Assembly (NCBI GenBank): GCA_025800125.1
Contig: JAOXSF010000142.1
Coordinates: 1-62,117 of the forward strand
Reading direction: 5' to 3'
Origin: Marinobacterium sp.
GTDB taxonomy: Bacteria > Pseudomonadota > Gammaproteobacteria > Pseudomonadales > Balneatricaceae
Length of the DNA stretch: 62,117 nt
Under the pieces are notes generated by a model. That model searched no databases and was not told the DNA's origin. It saw only the letters and a program-made list of their open reading frames with translations. The translations under genes and the position numbers were made by a program. Below are positions 26,880 through 35,864 of this stretch, in pieces (position 1 is the stretch's first letter; each line of letters begins with the position of its first letter).

Positions 26880-27406
26880 GGCTCAACCCTCTCTTGCGAA
26901 TTATTATTATCGGGAGTGTCGGCGGAAGACGCAGGCTGCGTTTTCCTGTTTGTTGTCCGGCACGCCTCGCTGCCATCCAGCCTACTGTATCTGTCTCTGT
27001 GGGCCTATGCCCTTCTTCACTCAATTTCAGCAACAGATTTGTTCACGGTGGTTCCTCTATACCTGATAACCATAAATAATTAATGGTTGGCCCTGGAAGC
27101 ATCCGAACGGCGGCGGCTTTTGCTCAGCAGCTTGCTGAGCAGGGGTAATGTTATAGGGGTATACCCCTATTTTCAAACATTGTATTTTTTTGGTGGTTTG
27201 GACATTTTTATGGTTGTAAGGGTTATTGCTTATTTTTTTTCAGCGGGTATGCTGTGGCCACATAGATCAGAGATCTGCAGCGTTCGGTGGTGCTGCGCCA
27301 CCCTGAATGTGTTGCCCTGAACAGCCATGCTGTATAGCAGTTGTGACTGCCAGGCTGCAGCTCCGTTGAATGTTGTATCGAAGGATAACAATAAGGGTTT
27401 AGTCAG
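26880..27406. promoter_or_regulatory. ETF-QO/etfBA divergent control region with two perfect inverted repeats
   Basis: The 527-base gap contains a hairpin-forming repeat TGCTCAGCA (27121-27129) / TGCTGAGCA (27133-27141), then the 18-bp perfect palindrome ATAGGGGTATACCCCTAT (27153-27170). A candidate etfB promoter follows: TTGCTT (27226-27231) and TATGCT (27248-27253) with 16-base spacing. The palindrome lies 56 bases upstream of that -35, suggesting a site for an activator, or for a repressor shared with the divergent gene. The regulator is unknown. Confidence 0.6.
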
Positions 27407-28156
27407 ATGAAAGTGCTTGTAACTGTAAAGCGAGTGATCGACTACAACGTAAAAGTACGTGTGAAGTCGGACAATACGGATGTTGATCTGGCCAATGTAA
27501 AAATGGCCATCAACCCATTCTGTGAAATTGCTGTTGAAGAAGCTGTGCGCCTGAAAGAAGCTGGCACGGCGACCGAAATCGTTGCTGTATCCATGGGGCC
27601 GAAGGCGGCTCAGGAGCAGCTGCGTACTGCCCTGGCACTGGGGGCTGACCGCGCAATCCACGTTGAAAGCGATGAGACGCTGGAATCTCTGACCGTCGCT
27701 AAAATGCTGAAGAAGATTGTCGAAGAAGAACAGCCTGACCTGATCATCATGGGTAAACAGGCGATTGACTCTGACAACAACCAGACTGGTCAGATGCTGG
27801 CCGCATTGACCGGTATGTCACAGGGTACGTTTGCTTCCGAGCTGAAAGTTGAAGATGGCAAAGCAGTTGTGACACGTGAAGTTGACGGTGGTCTGCAGAC
27901 TGTTTCCCTGAATACCCCTGCTATCGTGACTACTGACCTGCGTCTGAATGAGCCTCGTTACGCATCGTTGCCAAACATCATGAAAGCCAAGCGTAAACCA
28001 CTGGCGACCAAAACCCCGGAAGAACTGGGTGTCGCAGTTGAAGCTCGTACAAAACTACTGAAAGTTGAGCCGCCTGCAGAGCGTAGCGCAGGTATCAAGG
28101 TAGACAGCGTTGAGCAGCTGGTTGAGAAACTGAAAAACGAAGCGAAGGTGATCTGA
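27407..28156 (+). CDS. etfB: Electron transfer flavoprotein beta subunit
   Basis: The 249-residue protein is a standard ETF beta subunit: [20 protein letters not shown] at the N-terminus, [18 protein letters not shown], and the AMP-binding [20 protein letters not shown] region around residues 118-137. It forms the heterodimer with EtfA that accepts electrons from acyl-CoA and related dehydrogenases. Its stop overlaps the ATG of etfA by one base, which indicates coupled translation and equal subunit amounts. Confidence 0.97.
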   Translation: MKVLVTVKRVIDYNVKVRVKSDNTDVDLANVKMAINPFCEIAVEEAVRLKEAGTATEIVAVSMGPKAAQEQLRTALALGADRAIHVESDETLESLTVAKMLKKIVEEEQPDLIIMGKQAIDSDNNQTGQMLAALTGMSQGTFASELKVEDGKAVVTREVDGGLQTVSLNTPAIVTTDLRLNEPRYASLPNIMKAKRKPLATKTPEELGVAVEARTKLLKVEPPAERSAGIKVDSVEQLVEKLKNEAKVI

Positions 28157-29085
28157 TGGCTATTCTGGTAATTGCTGAACACGATAATTCTGTTCTGAAA
28201 GGCGCCACTCTGAATGCGGTAACAGCAGCCAGCCAGATGGGCGATGATATCCACGTACTGATTGCCGGTAGCGGTGCACAGTCTGTAGCTGATGAAGCGG
28301 CTAAAGTGGCTGGCGTCAGCAAAGTACTGCTGGCTGACGATGCCGCCTACGAGCACCAGCTTGCCGAGAACGTTTCCCTGCTGGTTGCTGAACTGGGCAA
28401 GGATTACAGCCACGTTGTTGCTCCTGCAACCACCAATGGTAAAAACACCATGCCGCGCGTTGCTGCGCTGCTGGATGTGGCTCAGATCTCTGATATCATT
28501 CGTGTTGAAGCGGCTGATACCTTCGTACGCCCAATCTATGCCGGTAACGCTATTGCAACTGTACAGGCGATGGATGCAATCAAGGTTATCACTGTACGTA
28601 CCACAGGCTTTGACGCCGCTGCCGCTGAAGGTGGTTCGGCTGCTGTTGAAGCGGTTGCTGGCTCCCACAACGCTGGTGTGTCCAGCTTTGTTGGTGAAGA
28701 AGTTGCTGAATCTGATCGCCCTGAGCTGACTGCTGCTGATGTGATCGTTTCTGGTGGTCGTGGTATGGGTAGCGGTGAGAACTTCGAGCTGCTGGAGAAA
28801 GTTGCCGACAAGCTGGGTGCTGCTATTGGTGCATCCCGTGCTGCTGTTGACGCAGGCTTCGTACCGAATGATATGCAGGTAGGCCAGACCGGTAAGATCG
28901 TAGCGCCTAATCTGTACATCGCTGTAGGCATCTCTGGTGCTATCCAGCACCTGGCTGGTATGAAAGATTCCAAGGTCATTGTTGCAATCAACAAAGACGA
29001 AGAAGCGCCTATCTTCCAGGTGGCTGATTACGGCCTGGTTGCTGATCTATTTGAGGTATTGCCTCAGCTGGAAGCACAGCTTTAG
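28156..29085 (+). CDS. etfA: Electron transfer flavoprotein alpha subunit
   Basis: The 309-residue protein has the ETF alpha N-terminal fold ([20 protein letters not shown]) and the FAD-binding C-terminal segment [20 protein letters not shown], then [20 protein letters not shown] and [20 protein letters not shown]. These carry the conserved flavin contacts. The ATG overlaps the etfB TGA. With ETF-QO divergently encoded, the full electron path to quinone is present. Confidence 0.97.
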   Translation: MAILVIAEHDNSVLKGATLNAVTAASQMGDDIHVLIAGSGAQSVADEAAKVAGVSKVLLADDAAYEHQLAENVSLLVAELGKDYSHVVAPATTNGKNTMPRVAALLDVAQISDIIRVEAADTFVRPIYAGNAIATVQAMDAIKVITVRTTGFDAAAAEGGSAAVEAVAGSHNAGVSSFVGEEVAESDRPELTAADVIVSGGRGMGSGENFELLEKVADKLGAAIGASRAAVDAGFVPNDMQVGQTGKIVAPNLYIAVGISGAIQHLAGMKDSKVIVAINKDEEAPIFQVADYGLVADLFEVLPQLEAQL

Positions 29086-29268
29086 TCCTTGCTGGTTAGT
29101 AAAAGCAAAGCAAAAGCAACATGTGTGAGGCAGCTTCACACCCTGACACTGACAGATTGCTTGTTGCAATGGCTGCTAGTTGGCCATATTGGCGGTCTTC
29201 ACTCAGGTAGGTAGCAGTTGCGACGGGTAACTGCAGCAAGGAATGCCTTGCACCTTCCTTCTTGCCTG

Positions 29269-29298
29269 GCCCGCACCTGATGGTGCGGGCATTTTTTT
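29269..29298 (+). terminator. Rho-independent terminator downstream of etfA
   Basis: GCCCGCACC (29269-29277), loop TGAT (29278-29281), GGTGCGGGC (29282-29290), then seven T. It lies 184 bases after the etfA stop, so the transcript has a long 3' untranslated region. Confidence 0.92.
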
Positions 29299-29648
29299 GC
29301 CTGTACAAAACCCTTTGGTTTTATTGACGGATCAGGCTGAATCAAAAAATAACCGAAGTAAACGCCAGGCTTGCAGGCCACATAAATCAGGGTATTGCTG
29401 TATTTTGGGGCCTTAAATTCATAGCTATTCTTTATCTGACAGATTAATGAAGGAAATATTGACCTGGTACAGCCTTTGTTATCCGAAAGGCGTAAGCCTG
29501 GGTATAGAGCGAAGTGGGTAAAGACGGTATAAAAAAGCCAGCAAGGGGGGGCTGGCAAGTGCCAGCAGCAAAGCGAGCTCGCCGGGGACTATGTGCCGGA
29601 AATTATGACAGGGCCGCAATCATATTTAAGTGAGGCCAAGGGGTCAGG
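29299..29648. other. Upstream region of the PAS/chemoreceptor pair
   Basis: The 350 bases between the etfA terminator and the PAS gene contain a GC-rich inverted repeat (GCCAGC near 29540 with GCTGGC near 29554, and a further GCCAGC near 29565) and a CCGG...CCGG pair near 29580-29600. No U-tract follows, and no recognised riboswitch core or ORF was found. It presumably holds the promoter. Confidence 0.4.
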
Positions 29649-30185
29649 ATGTCTCAACCCATTACGCCAAGAAATAACGAAGTTCTGTTACAGGAAGGTG
29701 ACCTGATCGTCAGTAAGACCTGCCTGAAAGGAAATATTACCTATGCCAATCGGCACTTTATGGGGATTGCAGGTTTTTCCGAGCAACAGTTGCTTAACCA
29801 GCCGCATAATATCATTCGACACCCGGATATGCCCAAAGGGGTTTATCGGATGATGTGGCAGGAATTGCGTGCAGGTCATGAGTTTTTTGGTTTTGTTAAA
29901 AATCTCTGCTCTGATGGCAGCTTTTACTGGGTTTTTGCTAATGTAACGCCCGATGTGGATGAGCGTGGAGAAATTAGAGGCTACTACTCGGTGCGTCGTA
30001 AACCATCTCGAGAAGCGATAGCGGCGGTTATACCTCTTTACCAGAAAATGGTAGAGATTGAGGCAACAGGTAGAGGCTCCAGTGTGATTGATCAATCAGT
30101 GCAGTTTCTGCAGGACTGGGTTGCATCGACGGGTATGGACTACAGCCAGGTTGCGCTGCATCTGTATCGTTATGGCAAGCTATAG
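29649..30185 (+). CDS. Stand-alone PAS-domain protein (Aer-like sensor half)
   Basis: The 178-residue protein is a PAS domain (about 15-125) of the energy-taxis type: [20 protein letters not shown], then [16 protein letters not shown] and [20 protein letters not shown], closely resembling the FAD-binding PAS of Aer. A short C-terminal helix and tail follow, with no membrane segment or signalling domain. The chemoreceptor gene begins 8 bases after its stop. It probably supplies redox or oxygen sensing to that receptor as a separate subunit (inference from pairing). Confidence 0.88.
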   Translation: MSQPITPRNNEVLLQEGDLIVSKTCLKGNITYANRHFMGIAGFSEQQLLNQPHNIIRHPDMPKGVYRMMWQELRAGHEFFGFVKNLCSDGSFYWVFANVTPDVDERGEIRGYYSVRRKPSREAIAAVIPLYQKMVEIEATGRGSSVIDQSVQFLQDWVASTGMDYSQVALHLYRYGKL

Positions 30186-30193
30186 GAGGGGCC

Positions 30194-31711
30194 ATGACGA
30201 GACACATTAAAAACCGGGTCAGCAAGAGTATCCCTTTTCTTCAGACCCAGTTTGTGACAGGTACGCTTGTCAGTTATCTGATACTGATTGCCTGTTTTAG
30301 CTGGTGTACCTTGCAGTACGGGCTGGATTACTGGTTGTTAGCTGGCGGTCTGATTATTTGTGTTTTGCTGGGACTCAATATTCTTCAAGGCGTACGTATG
30401 GTGAAGACGTTGAGTCGGGTGGAATACACCCTGAACCGTAGTGTGCGTGGTGAATTGCACCACCGTGTCAGTAACACACGAGGGCTGGGTGAGCTGGGTC
30501 GTGTCGCATGGGCGTTAAATGATCTGCTTGACCGTGTGGAAACTTATTTCAAAGAAGTGGACACCTGTTTCACTCAGGTTGGTAAAGGTAACTACAGTCG
30601 TCACCCCCTGGGCGATGGTTTACCGGGGAGAATGGGTGACTCGCTGGCTGCAATTGATGAGTCAGTGCAGGCGATGAAAGAGAACGTTAAGCTGATTAAT
30701 CGCAATGACCTTGCTTCCCAGCTGCATCGCTTGAATACCTTCAATCTGATCCGAAATCTGCAGGAAACACAGACTGATCTGACGCGTATTGATCAGGACT
30801 CTCGTCAGGTGGGTGAAAAGGCGCGTGGCAATGCAGAGCATGCGCGACAGAGCCTGGGTGCTGTTGAGCAGATTCGTGACTCTATCGAAGACATTACCGG
30901 TACTGTGCAAGAAGTCGCTGATGTCATATCTGTGCTCAGCCGTGACAGTGAGGCTGTTGCGCAATCGCTGTTAACCATTAAAGACATTGCTGATCAGACC
31001 AATCTGCTGGCGCTGAACGCTTCTATTGAAGCAGCTCGTGCGGGTGAAACTGGTAAGGGGTTTGCTGTCGTCGCTGATGAAGTTAAATCATTGTCGCGTC
31101 GTACCAAGGAGACCGCGGAATCTGTCGATGAGATCCTGTCCAGTTTCAGTCAGCGAGTGACAGATGTCAGCCGTATCTCAGAGCACTCCCACCAGGTAAC
31201 CAGCGCAATGGCATCTATGGTGGAAGATTTTGAGCATCAATTTAATCAGGTTGTTGAGTCTTCTGATGGTGCTGCCGACCAGGTTGATAACGTCTGTGCG
31301 GTGATCTACCACTCGTTGGTGAAACTCGACCATGTTATTTATAAGCAGAATGGTTATGTTGCGCTGGAGCAGGAAGATGAAACCGGTGAAGCGCACGCGG
31401 CGATCAGTATTGATCACCGCAACTGTCGTCTGGGACGTTGGTACTATGAGGGTGAAGACCATCAGAATTATCGCAATACTGAGAGCTACCGTAATATTGA
31501 ACAACCACATGCCATTGTTCATGCCGCAGTACAGGAAGCACTGCGTCTGAGTGAGCTGGATTGGCAAAATAACCAGCTATTGCGTGAAGGTATTGTTGAA
31601 CAAATGAAGAAAGCAGAGCAAGCCAGTACCCAGGTTATGCACTGGATTAATCAGCTGACAGCGCAACAGACCAGCACGGCGTTTAATATTGCTTCAGGTA
31701 AGGCTGCCTGA
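30194..31711 (+). CDS. Methyl-accepting chemotaxis protein with C-terminal CZB zinc-binding domain
   Basis: The 505-residue protein has two adjacent membrane helices (about 22-40 and 46-66) with hardly any periplasmic loop, a HAMP-like region (about 68-120), and the signalling hairpin with [20 protein letters not shown] (264-283) and [18 protein letters not shown]. The C-terminus is a CZB domain with H380, the [14 protein letters not shown] motif (H408, C411) and H439. The lack of a periplasmic domain fits an intracellular or membrane-energy signal supplied by the preceding PAS protein. CZB domains bind zinc and can sense hypochlorous acid or redox state (family knowledge). Confidence 0.93.
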   Translation: MTRHIKNRVSKSIPFLQTQFVTGTLVSYLILIACFSWCTLQYGLDYWLLAGGLIICVLLGLNILQGVRMVKTLSRVEYTLNRSVRGELHHRVSNTRGLGELGRVAWALNDLLDRVETYFKEVDTCFTQVGKGNYSRHPLGDGLPGRMGDSLAAIDESVQAMKENVKLINRNDLASQLHRLNTFNLIRNLQETQTDLTRIDQDSRQVGEKARGNAEHARQSLGAVEQIRDSIEDITGTVQEVADVISVLSRDSEAVAQSLLTIKDIADQTNLLALNASIEAARAGETGKGFAVVADEVKSLSRRTKETAESVDEILSSFSQRVTDVSRISEHSHQVTSAMASMVEDFEHQFNQVVESSDGAADQVDNVCAVIYHSLVKLDHVIYKQNGYVALEQEDETGEAHAAISIDHRNCRLGRWYYEGEDHQNYRNTESYRNIEQPHAIVHAAVQEALRLSELDWQNNQLLREGIVEQMKKAEQASTQVMHWINQLTAQQTSTAFNIASGKAA

Positions 31712-31733
31712 GCCATCGCTCTCTTTTAAATCT

Positions 31734-31757
31734 TCAGGCCCCCGCTCAGGGGCCTGA
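31734..31757 (+). terminator. Hairpin downstream of the chemoreceptor gene
   Basis: TCAGGCCCC (31734-31742) and GGGGCCTGA (31749-31757) form a perfect 9-bp stem with a 6-base loop, 23 bases after the stop. The T-run is absent, so intrinsic termination would be weak. Confidence 0.5.
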
Positions 31758-32004
31758 CAGCGCTCTGAATCGAATGGTTAGCTTTGTTAGCCGGGTCGAT
31801 AAACATTCTTTGTATGCTCTCGTCTTTCGTCTGATTGTGTGGAGCATTAAGTTAACCAACTGATTTGTACAGCACTCTGCCACTTTTTATGTGCAGGATC
31901 TATTCAACAAGTTGCTTATTGTCCCGAACCTGTAAGCCCTCTCTAATGGTCTGGCACCGTTCAGGTGCAGAAAGATCAACCTGGAAATTCAAGGAGGAAG
32001 AAAG

Positions 32005-32295
32005 ATGCGTGTTTCATCTTTTGCCAAAGGGCTTGTTGCAGCGTTGCTGTTCTCTCTTACACCTCTGTCTATGGCTGAACCGATTGATATTAATACGGCA
32101 GATGTCGAGCAGTTATCAACATTAAGTGGTATTGGTCAGAAGAAAGCCCACGCGATCATTCGTTATCGTGATGAGCATGGGCGTTTTGCGTCTGTTGAAG
32201 AGCTGGCAAATGTCAGGGGTATTGGCCCTGCGACAGTTGCACGTAATCAGCAGCGTATTCAGGTGAAAGGTGTAGAAACTGCTGCGGCAGAGTAG
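32005..32295 (+). CDS. Secreted ComEA-like helix-hairpin-helix protein
   Basis: The 96-residue protein has a signal peptide (MRVSSFAKGLVAALLFSLTP, cleavage probably after SMA) and a ComEA-type double helix-hairpin-helix: IDINTADVEQLSTLSGIGQK and FASVEELANVRGIGPATVAR. ComEA proteins bind double-stranded DNA in the periplasm during natural transformation; short orphan versions are widespread in Gammaproteobacteria and not always linked to competence. A strong AAGGAGGA ribosome-binding site precedes the ATG. It stands alone, convergent with the secretion operon. Confidence 0.9.
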   Translation: MRVSSFAKGLVAALLFSLTPLSMAEPIDINTADVEQLSTLSGIGQKKAHAIIRYRDEHGRFASVEELANVRGIGPATVARNQQRIQVKGVETAAAE

Positions 32296-32324
32296 TTGAT
32301 CAGGCCTCAAGGATGAGTAGCCGG

Positions 32325-32351
32325 TGCCCCTGGTTTAACCTGGGGCATTTT
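32325..32351 (+). terminator. Terminator of the ComEA-like gene
   Basis: TGCCCC (32325-32330) and GGGGCA (32342-32347), with an inner GG/CC pair, form a hairpin followed by TTTT. It lies between the ComEA-like gene and the convergent gspD. Confidence 0.7.
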
Positions 32352-32382
32352 CAGTTCCCCCTGGCAGTTCTTTTTTCTCAGA

Positions 32383-34602
32383 TTAACTCTCTTTTTTGAA
32401 AGCCGACGGTAGTTTTAACCCCTTCAGATGGTTACGAAACTCCCGTGTTACTTCCTGGGCTTCATTACGGTTAGTGATGGCGGTTGGTGTAATGAGTACC
32501 ACCAGTTCGGTCCGGCGGTGTTTTTTACGGGTTTCACCAAAGGCCCAGCCCAGTCCCGGAACATTACGCAGCCCCGGCACGCCGCTGTTATTTCTATCCT
32601 GATTATCACGAATCAGTCCACCCAGTACGATAGTGTCACCGCTGTGTACGGCAACGGTGGTATTGATCTGACGTTGATTAATTGTGGGAGAATCAATGCC
32701 AGATGATGTAGTCTGGGCAACATCACTGACATCCTGATTTATTTTTAATACCACCATACCACCATCACGAATTTGTGGTGTTACCTCCAGCATTACCCCG
32801 GTATCACGGAATTGAATTGTACTGGTTACCAGAGGGTCGTTACCGCTGCTGCCCGTATTGGTGGTTTCTGATGTACGAATAGGCACCTGATCGCCTACGC
32901 GAATTGAGGCGGCCTGGTTATCCAGCACCATCAATGATGGCGAAGATACAACGTTGACTTTGTTATCTGATGCCAGGGTGTTAAATACTGCCCTTACTGC
33001 GTTGGCAGAGTCGACGACAGAGTAGGAAAACCCCGGAGAAGCAGGGGCCAGGCCCGGGCTATTCAGGTCTAGCTGACCGCGCCCGGTACGGTTATTACTG
33101 AGGCCGTTTTTGAAAAACCACTCCAGGCCATAAAACAGATCGTCGCTGAGTGTAACTTCTACAATGGAGGCTTCGACCAGTACCTGCATTGGCAGTACGT
33201 CCAGTTTGTTCAGTGCCAGTTTGATGCGCTGATAATCGGAATCAGATGCCATGATGAGCAGGGCATTATTCTGTTTGTCTGCGATGATGCTGACCTTATT
33301 GCCATCAGGTAGAGCAGTATTTTCGTCAGGCAGAGCAGCCTGTCTGACAGACAGGCCAGAGTCTGTTGTCCCTTCTGGGCGTTCTGTCATATTTGTTGTG
33401 ATAGTTGTAGCTTCAGCGGTGCGCTCTGCTGAAGGTGACAGAGGGCCGCTGCCTGAAGTTGTTGGTCGAATGGAGTGACGATTGTCTGATAGTTCCTTGT
33501 GGTTGAATAGTTGACCTAACAGTTCTGCCAGATGTTCAGCCGTACTATGGCGAACCTTATAGATATGCAGGGCACTGTGGTGAGCATGGTTGCTACGATC
33601 CAGGCGCTCAATCCAGCCTCGTGCCGCGTCAAGGTAGCGCCGTTGTGGAGTGATAATCAGCAGACTATTAAGTCGAGAAATGGGTACAAATTGCACCATG
33701 CCTGCCAGCGGGCCGTTAGCGCCATCCCCAAAAACGGCCTGAAGCTCTTTCAGCATGGTAGCTGTGCTGACGGTCTCCAGTGCCATCATACCTACCGCCA
33801 TTCCTTTGAGCTGGTCGACATCAAAAATATCTACAGTATCCAGTTGCCCGGCAAGTAATTGGTGGCTACCACTGAGTAGTAACAGGTTGCGTTTCTCATC
33901 TACTTGAACACGGCCTCTACGTACCTCGCCGTTGTTTTCACTACGGGTACCGTCCAGAATGCGAGCCATCTCCGAGGCTGCTATATAACGTAATGGAACT
34001 ACCAGGGTTTGCCAGCCTCGACGTGCATCCAGTTGTAGTCGCGGTGCACTGTGGGCCAGTAAGTGTTGAGATTGAGGTACAATTTCAATCAGTGCGCCAT
34101 TGTCATGTAACAGGGCACCATTGGCTTCCAGCATGGATTCGAGAATTGGAATCAGTGCATCGGGTGATACGGGGCGGCTGGTGTGCAGGGAGAAAGTACC
34201 ACTGACTCGTTCGTCAATGGTGTAGTTACGTTGCAGAATATCTCCCAGAATTGTACGGCTGATCTCGTTTATATCGGCCTGCTGAAAGTTCAGCGTAATT
34301 TCCCCGCCTTTATCCATAGGGCGTGGCTTGCGGGCCTGCTGCTGATTTATCGGTATCTGACCGGCACTGATCAGTTCAAATTTTGGTGTATGGGCCACAG
34401 AATCCGGGTTGGTTGCTACGCTAGCTGCCTGCTGATGATGCGGGGATGCCGTGACAGGTTGGCTATCCCGTCGTTGCTGGATCAGTGCTCCAACCGGCTG
34501 ATGCAGGGTGACAGGTGCGCTGATGCGGGTGGGCTCGCTGCTGCATGCTGAGAGCAGCAGAGTGGCCAGCAATAGTGCGTACCGTGGGTACATCTGCTTC
34601 AT
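32383..34602 (-). CDS. gspD: Type II secretion secretin GspD, with lipoprotein signal
   Basis: The 739-residue outer-membrane channel subunit has N-domains in the first two thirds (RYIAASEMARILDG and LNKLDVLPMQVLVEASIVEV are typical), a linker rich in S, T and P between N2 and N3 (about 385-430), and the secretin core ending in VPGLRNVPGLGWAFG and TELVVLITPTAI. The N-terminus LLLATLLLSAC places a lipobox cysteine at residue 20 with Ser next, predicting an outer-membrane lipoprotein, as in the liposecretin HxcQ. It is the last gene of the operon, 72 bases after gspC. Confidence 0.95.
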   Translation of the reverse strand: MKQMYPRYALLLATLLLSACSSEPTRISAPVTLHQPVGALIQQRRDSQPVTASPHHQQAASVATNPDSVAHTPKFELISAGQIPINQQQARKPRPMDKGGEITLNFQQADINEISRTILGDILQRNYTIDERVSGTFSLHTSRPVSPDALIPILESMLEANGALLHDNGALIEIVPQSQHLLAHSAPRLQLDARRGWQTLVVPLRYIAASEMARILDGTRSENNGEVRRGRVQVDEKRNLLLLSGSHQLLAGQLDTVDIFDVDQLKGMAVGMMALETVSTATMLKELQAVFGDGANGPLAGMVQFVPISRLNSLLIITPQRRYLDAARGWIERLDRSNHAHHSALHIYKVRHSTAEHLAELLGQLFNHKELSDNRHSIRPTTSGSGPLSPSAERTAEATTITTNMTERPEGTTDSGLSVRQAALPDENTALPDGNKVSIIADKQNNALLIMASDSDYQRIKLALNKLDVLPMQVLVEASIVEVTLSDDLFYGLEWFFKNGLSNNRTGRGQLDLNSPGLAPASPGFSYSVVDSANAVRAVFNTLASDNKVNVVSSPSLMVLDNQAASIRVGDQVPIRTSETTNTGSSGNDPLVTSTIQFRDTGVMLEVTPQIRDGGMVVLKINQDVSDVAQTTSSGIDSPTINQRQINTTVAVHSGDTIVLGGLIRDNQDRNNSGVPGLRNVPGLGWAFGETRKKHRRTELVVLITPTAITNRNEAQEVTREFRNHLKGLKLPSAFKKES

Positions 34603-34674
34603 GGGTTTTCTCCCTTCTCGGGTCCAGCCTTTGGATGGTTGCTTGCTGTTATGACGCCATTTGCTGGCGGCAGT

Positions 34675-35241
34675 TCAGCTGTCATCTGTTTGCTGTCTGG
34701 GTTCAGGCAGACTGAGTTCTACCAGACTTTTCCCCTGACGCAGGACAACATGGTCATTCGCTATATGGCTCAACTGCCAGCCATCCAGCTGCATACCGGG
34801 CTGTAAGCGTCGCTGTTCTTCAGCATTACCAAACAGGGCAATCTGTAGTTTTTGACTGTGGACGATGCCGGTCAGTTGCCATTCGCTCTGCCAATCATCT
34901 GTTGTTTCATCGGCTTCATCGAAAAGTGTTTCTGCGGTTGCTGCTGGTTGACGACTACTGTTGAACAGGGGGCGGGCTAGAATTATGGAATGCTGCATGG
35001 CAAAGGCATCAGCCATTTGCGCAATGCTGGCTTGCTGATCTGAAGAAGGCCTCTGTGTGGATAACGCTGCCGGGGCTGATGCTGTGTCCTGGTTATGCGG
35101 AGCCGCTTTTTTTTCGGTAGTCCCTCCGATGAAGGAGGTATCTGAAGCGACTGGCGTGTAATGGCTGAGTTGATACAGGCTGTAACTCAGTATCAGTGCC
35201 AGACTTAGCTGGGTGGCCAATATCAGCTGGGGTGTTTTCAT
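34675..35241 (-). CDS. gspC: GspC-type inner-membrane component lacking a PDZ domain
   Basis: The 188-residue protein has an N-terminal membrane helix (about 7-25), a proline/serine-rich periplasmic linker, and one homology-region domain (about 85-180: ILARPLFNSSRQP, WQLTGIVHSQKLQIALFGN, RRLQPGMQLDGWQLSHI), which in GspC contacts the secretin. Classical GspC is about 270-300 residues with a C-terminal PDZ or coiled coil; this protein ends before that point. It may be named GspN/XcpP-like by some tools. It lies 5 bases after gspM and upstream of gspD. Confidence 0.82.
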   Translation of the reverse strand: MKTPQLILATQLSLALILSYSLYQLSHYTPVASDTSFIGGTTEKKAAPHNQDTASAPAALSTQRPSSDQQASIAQMADAFAMQHSIILARPLFNSSRQPAATAETLFDEADETTDDWQSEWQLTGIVHSQKLQIALFGNAEEQRRLQPGMQLDGWQLSHIANDHVVLRQGKSLVELSLPEPRQQTDDS

Positions 35242-35246
35242 GGTGA

Positions 35247-35864
35247 TTACTCCTGGTGGCTATAACCACTTAGCTGAAAGCGAATCTGCAACGGCCAGGC
35301 TATATCCTGTTGTTGCCCACGTAGTGGAGCAGTGGGTCTGGATGAGATGGTCAGATGGCTTACTGTCAGGAGGGGCTGGTGTTGTTGAAGTGTGTTCAGC
35401 GTATTCAGTAGTTGTGTCAGGCTGGCTTGTAGTTGTACCTGTAGCCGAATGACTTCCAGTGTGTCTTGCTGTTCAGGCGCCAGTGCTCTGACCCGGATCA
35501 GCTCTGCACCATTTTGATCCAGTACAGTACGCAGAAACTGTTGCAGGTTCGCAGAGCGCAAAGCTACCGTGCGTCCATTCAATAATGCCTGGCTGTTAAT
35601 GACGGCGTGTTGTAGCTGCTGGCGCTGTTGCTGTAAGGGCTCGGCGCTGGCATTAATCTGTTGATACCGCTGTATCTGTGTTTGCAGGTTATGTAGTTGT
35701 TCATGACTATGTTGGTAACGCTGTAGCAGTGGTTGTAGTAATAACAGGCCTGCCAGTATCAGTAGCATCAGGATTATGATGGCTAGAAAACGTTGTAGCC
35801 GTGGGCTGAATTGTGTTATTTGAGCGGTCTGCGACACTTTGGCAGGTTTAGTCATGCTGCACAC
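35247..35864 (-). CDS. gspM: Type II secretion protein GspM
   Basis: The 205-residue protein has a short cytosolic start, a membrane helix (FLAIIILMLLILAGLLLL, about 26-43), a coiled coil rich in Gln and Leu (about 48-95), and a ferredoxin-like periplasmic domain to the end. It resembles the GspM subtype-b/PilO-like form. It partners GspL in the assembly platform. The reading frame overlaps the end of gspL; the second Met (start 35855) would shorten the overlap to 8 bases. Confidence 0.85.
   Translation of the reverse strand: MCSMTKPAKVSQTAQITQFSPRLQRFLAIIILMLLILAGLLLLQPLLQRYQHSHEQLHNLQTQIQRYQQINASAEPLQQQRQQLQHAVINSQALLNGRTVALRSANLQQFLRTVLDQNGAELIRVRALAPEQQDTLEVIRLQVQLQASLTQLLNTLNTLQQHQPLLTVSHLTISSRPTAPLRGQQQDIAWPLQIRFQLSGYSHQE

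Noticed and set aside
27958-28950. 330-codon open frame on the minus strand opposite etfB/etfA
   Set aside because: It is antisense to two well-supported genes; its translation is rich in Ser, Thr and Asn with no domain pattern, as expected from complementary codon bias.
29086-29268. 3'-UTR-derived small RNA after etfA
   Set aside because: The long 3' region ending in a strong terminator permits one, but no internal promoter or conserved seed is visible.
29299-29648. Possible cyclic-di-GMP riboswitch upstream of the PAS/chemoreceptor pair
   Set aside because: A CCGAAAGG segment occurs, but the conserved GEMM core could not be aligned around it.
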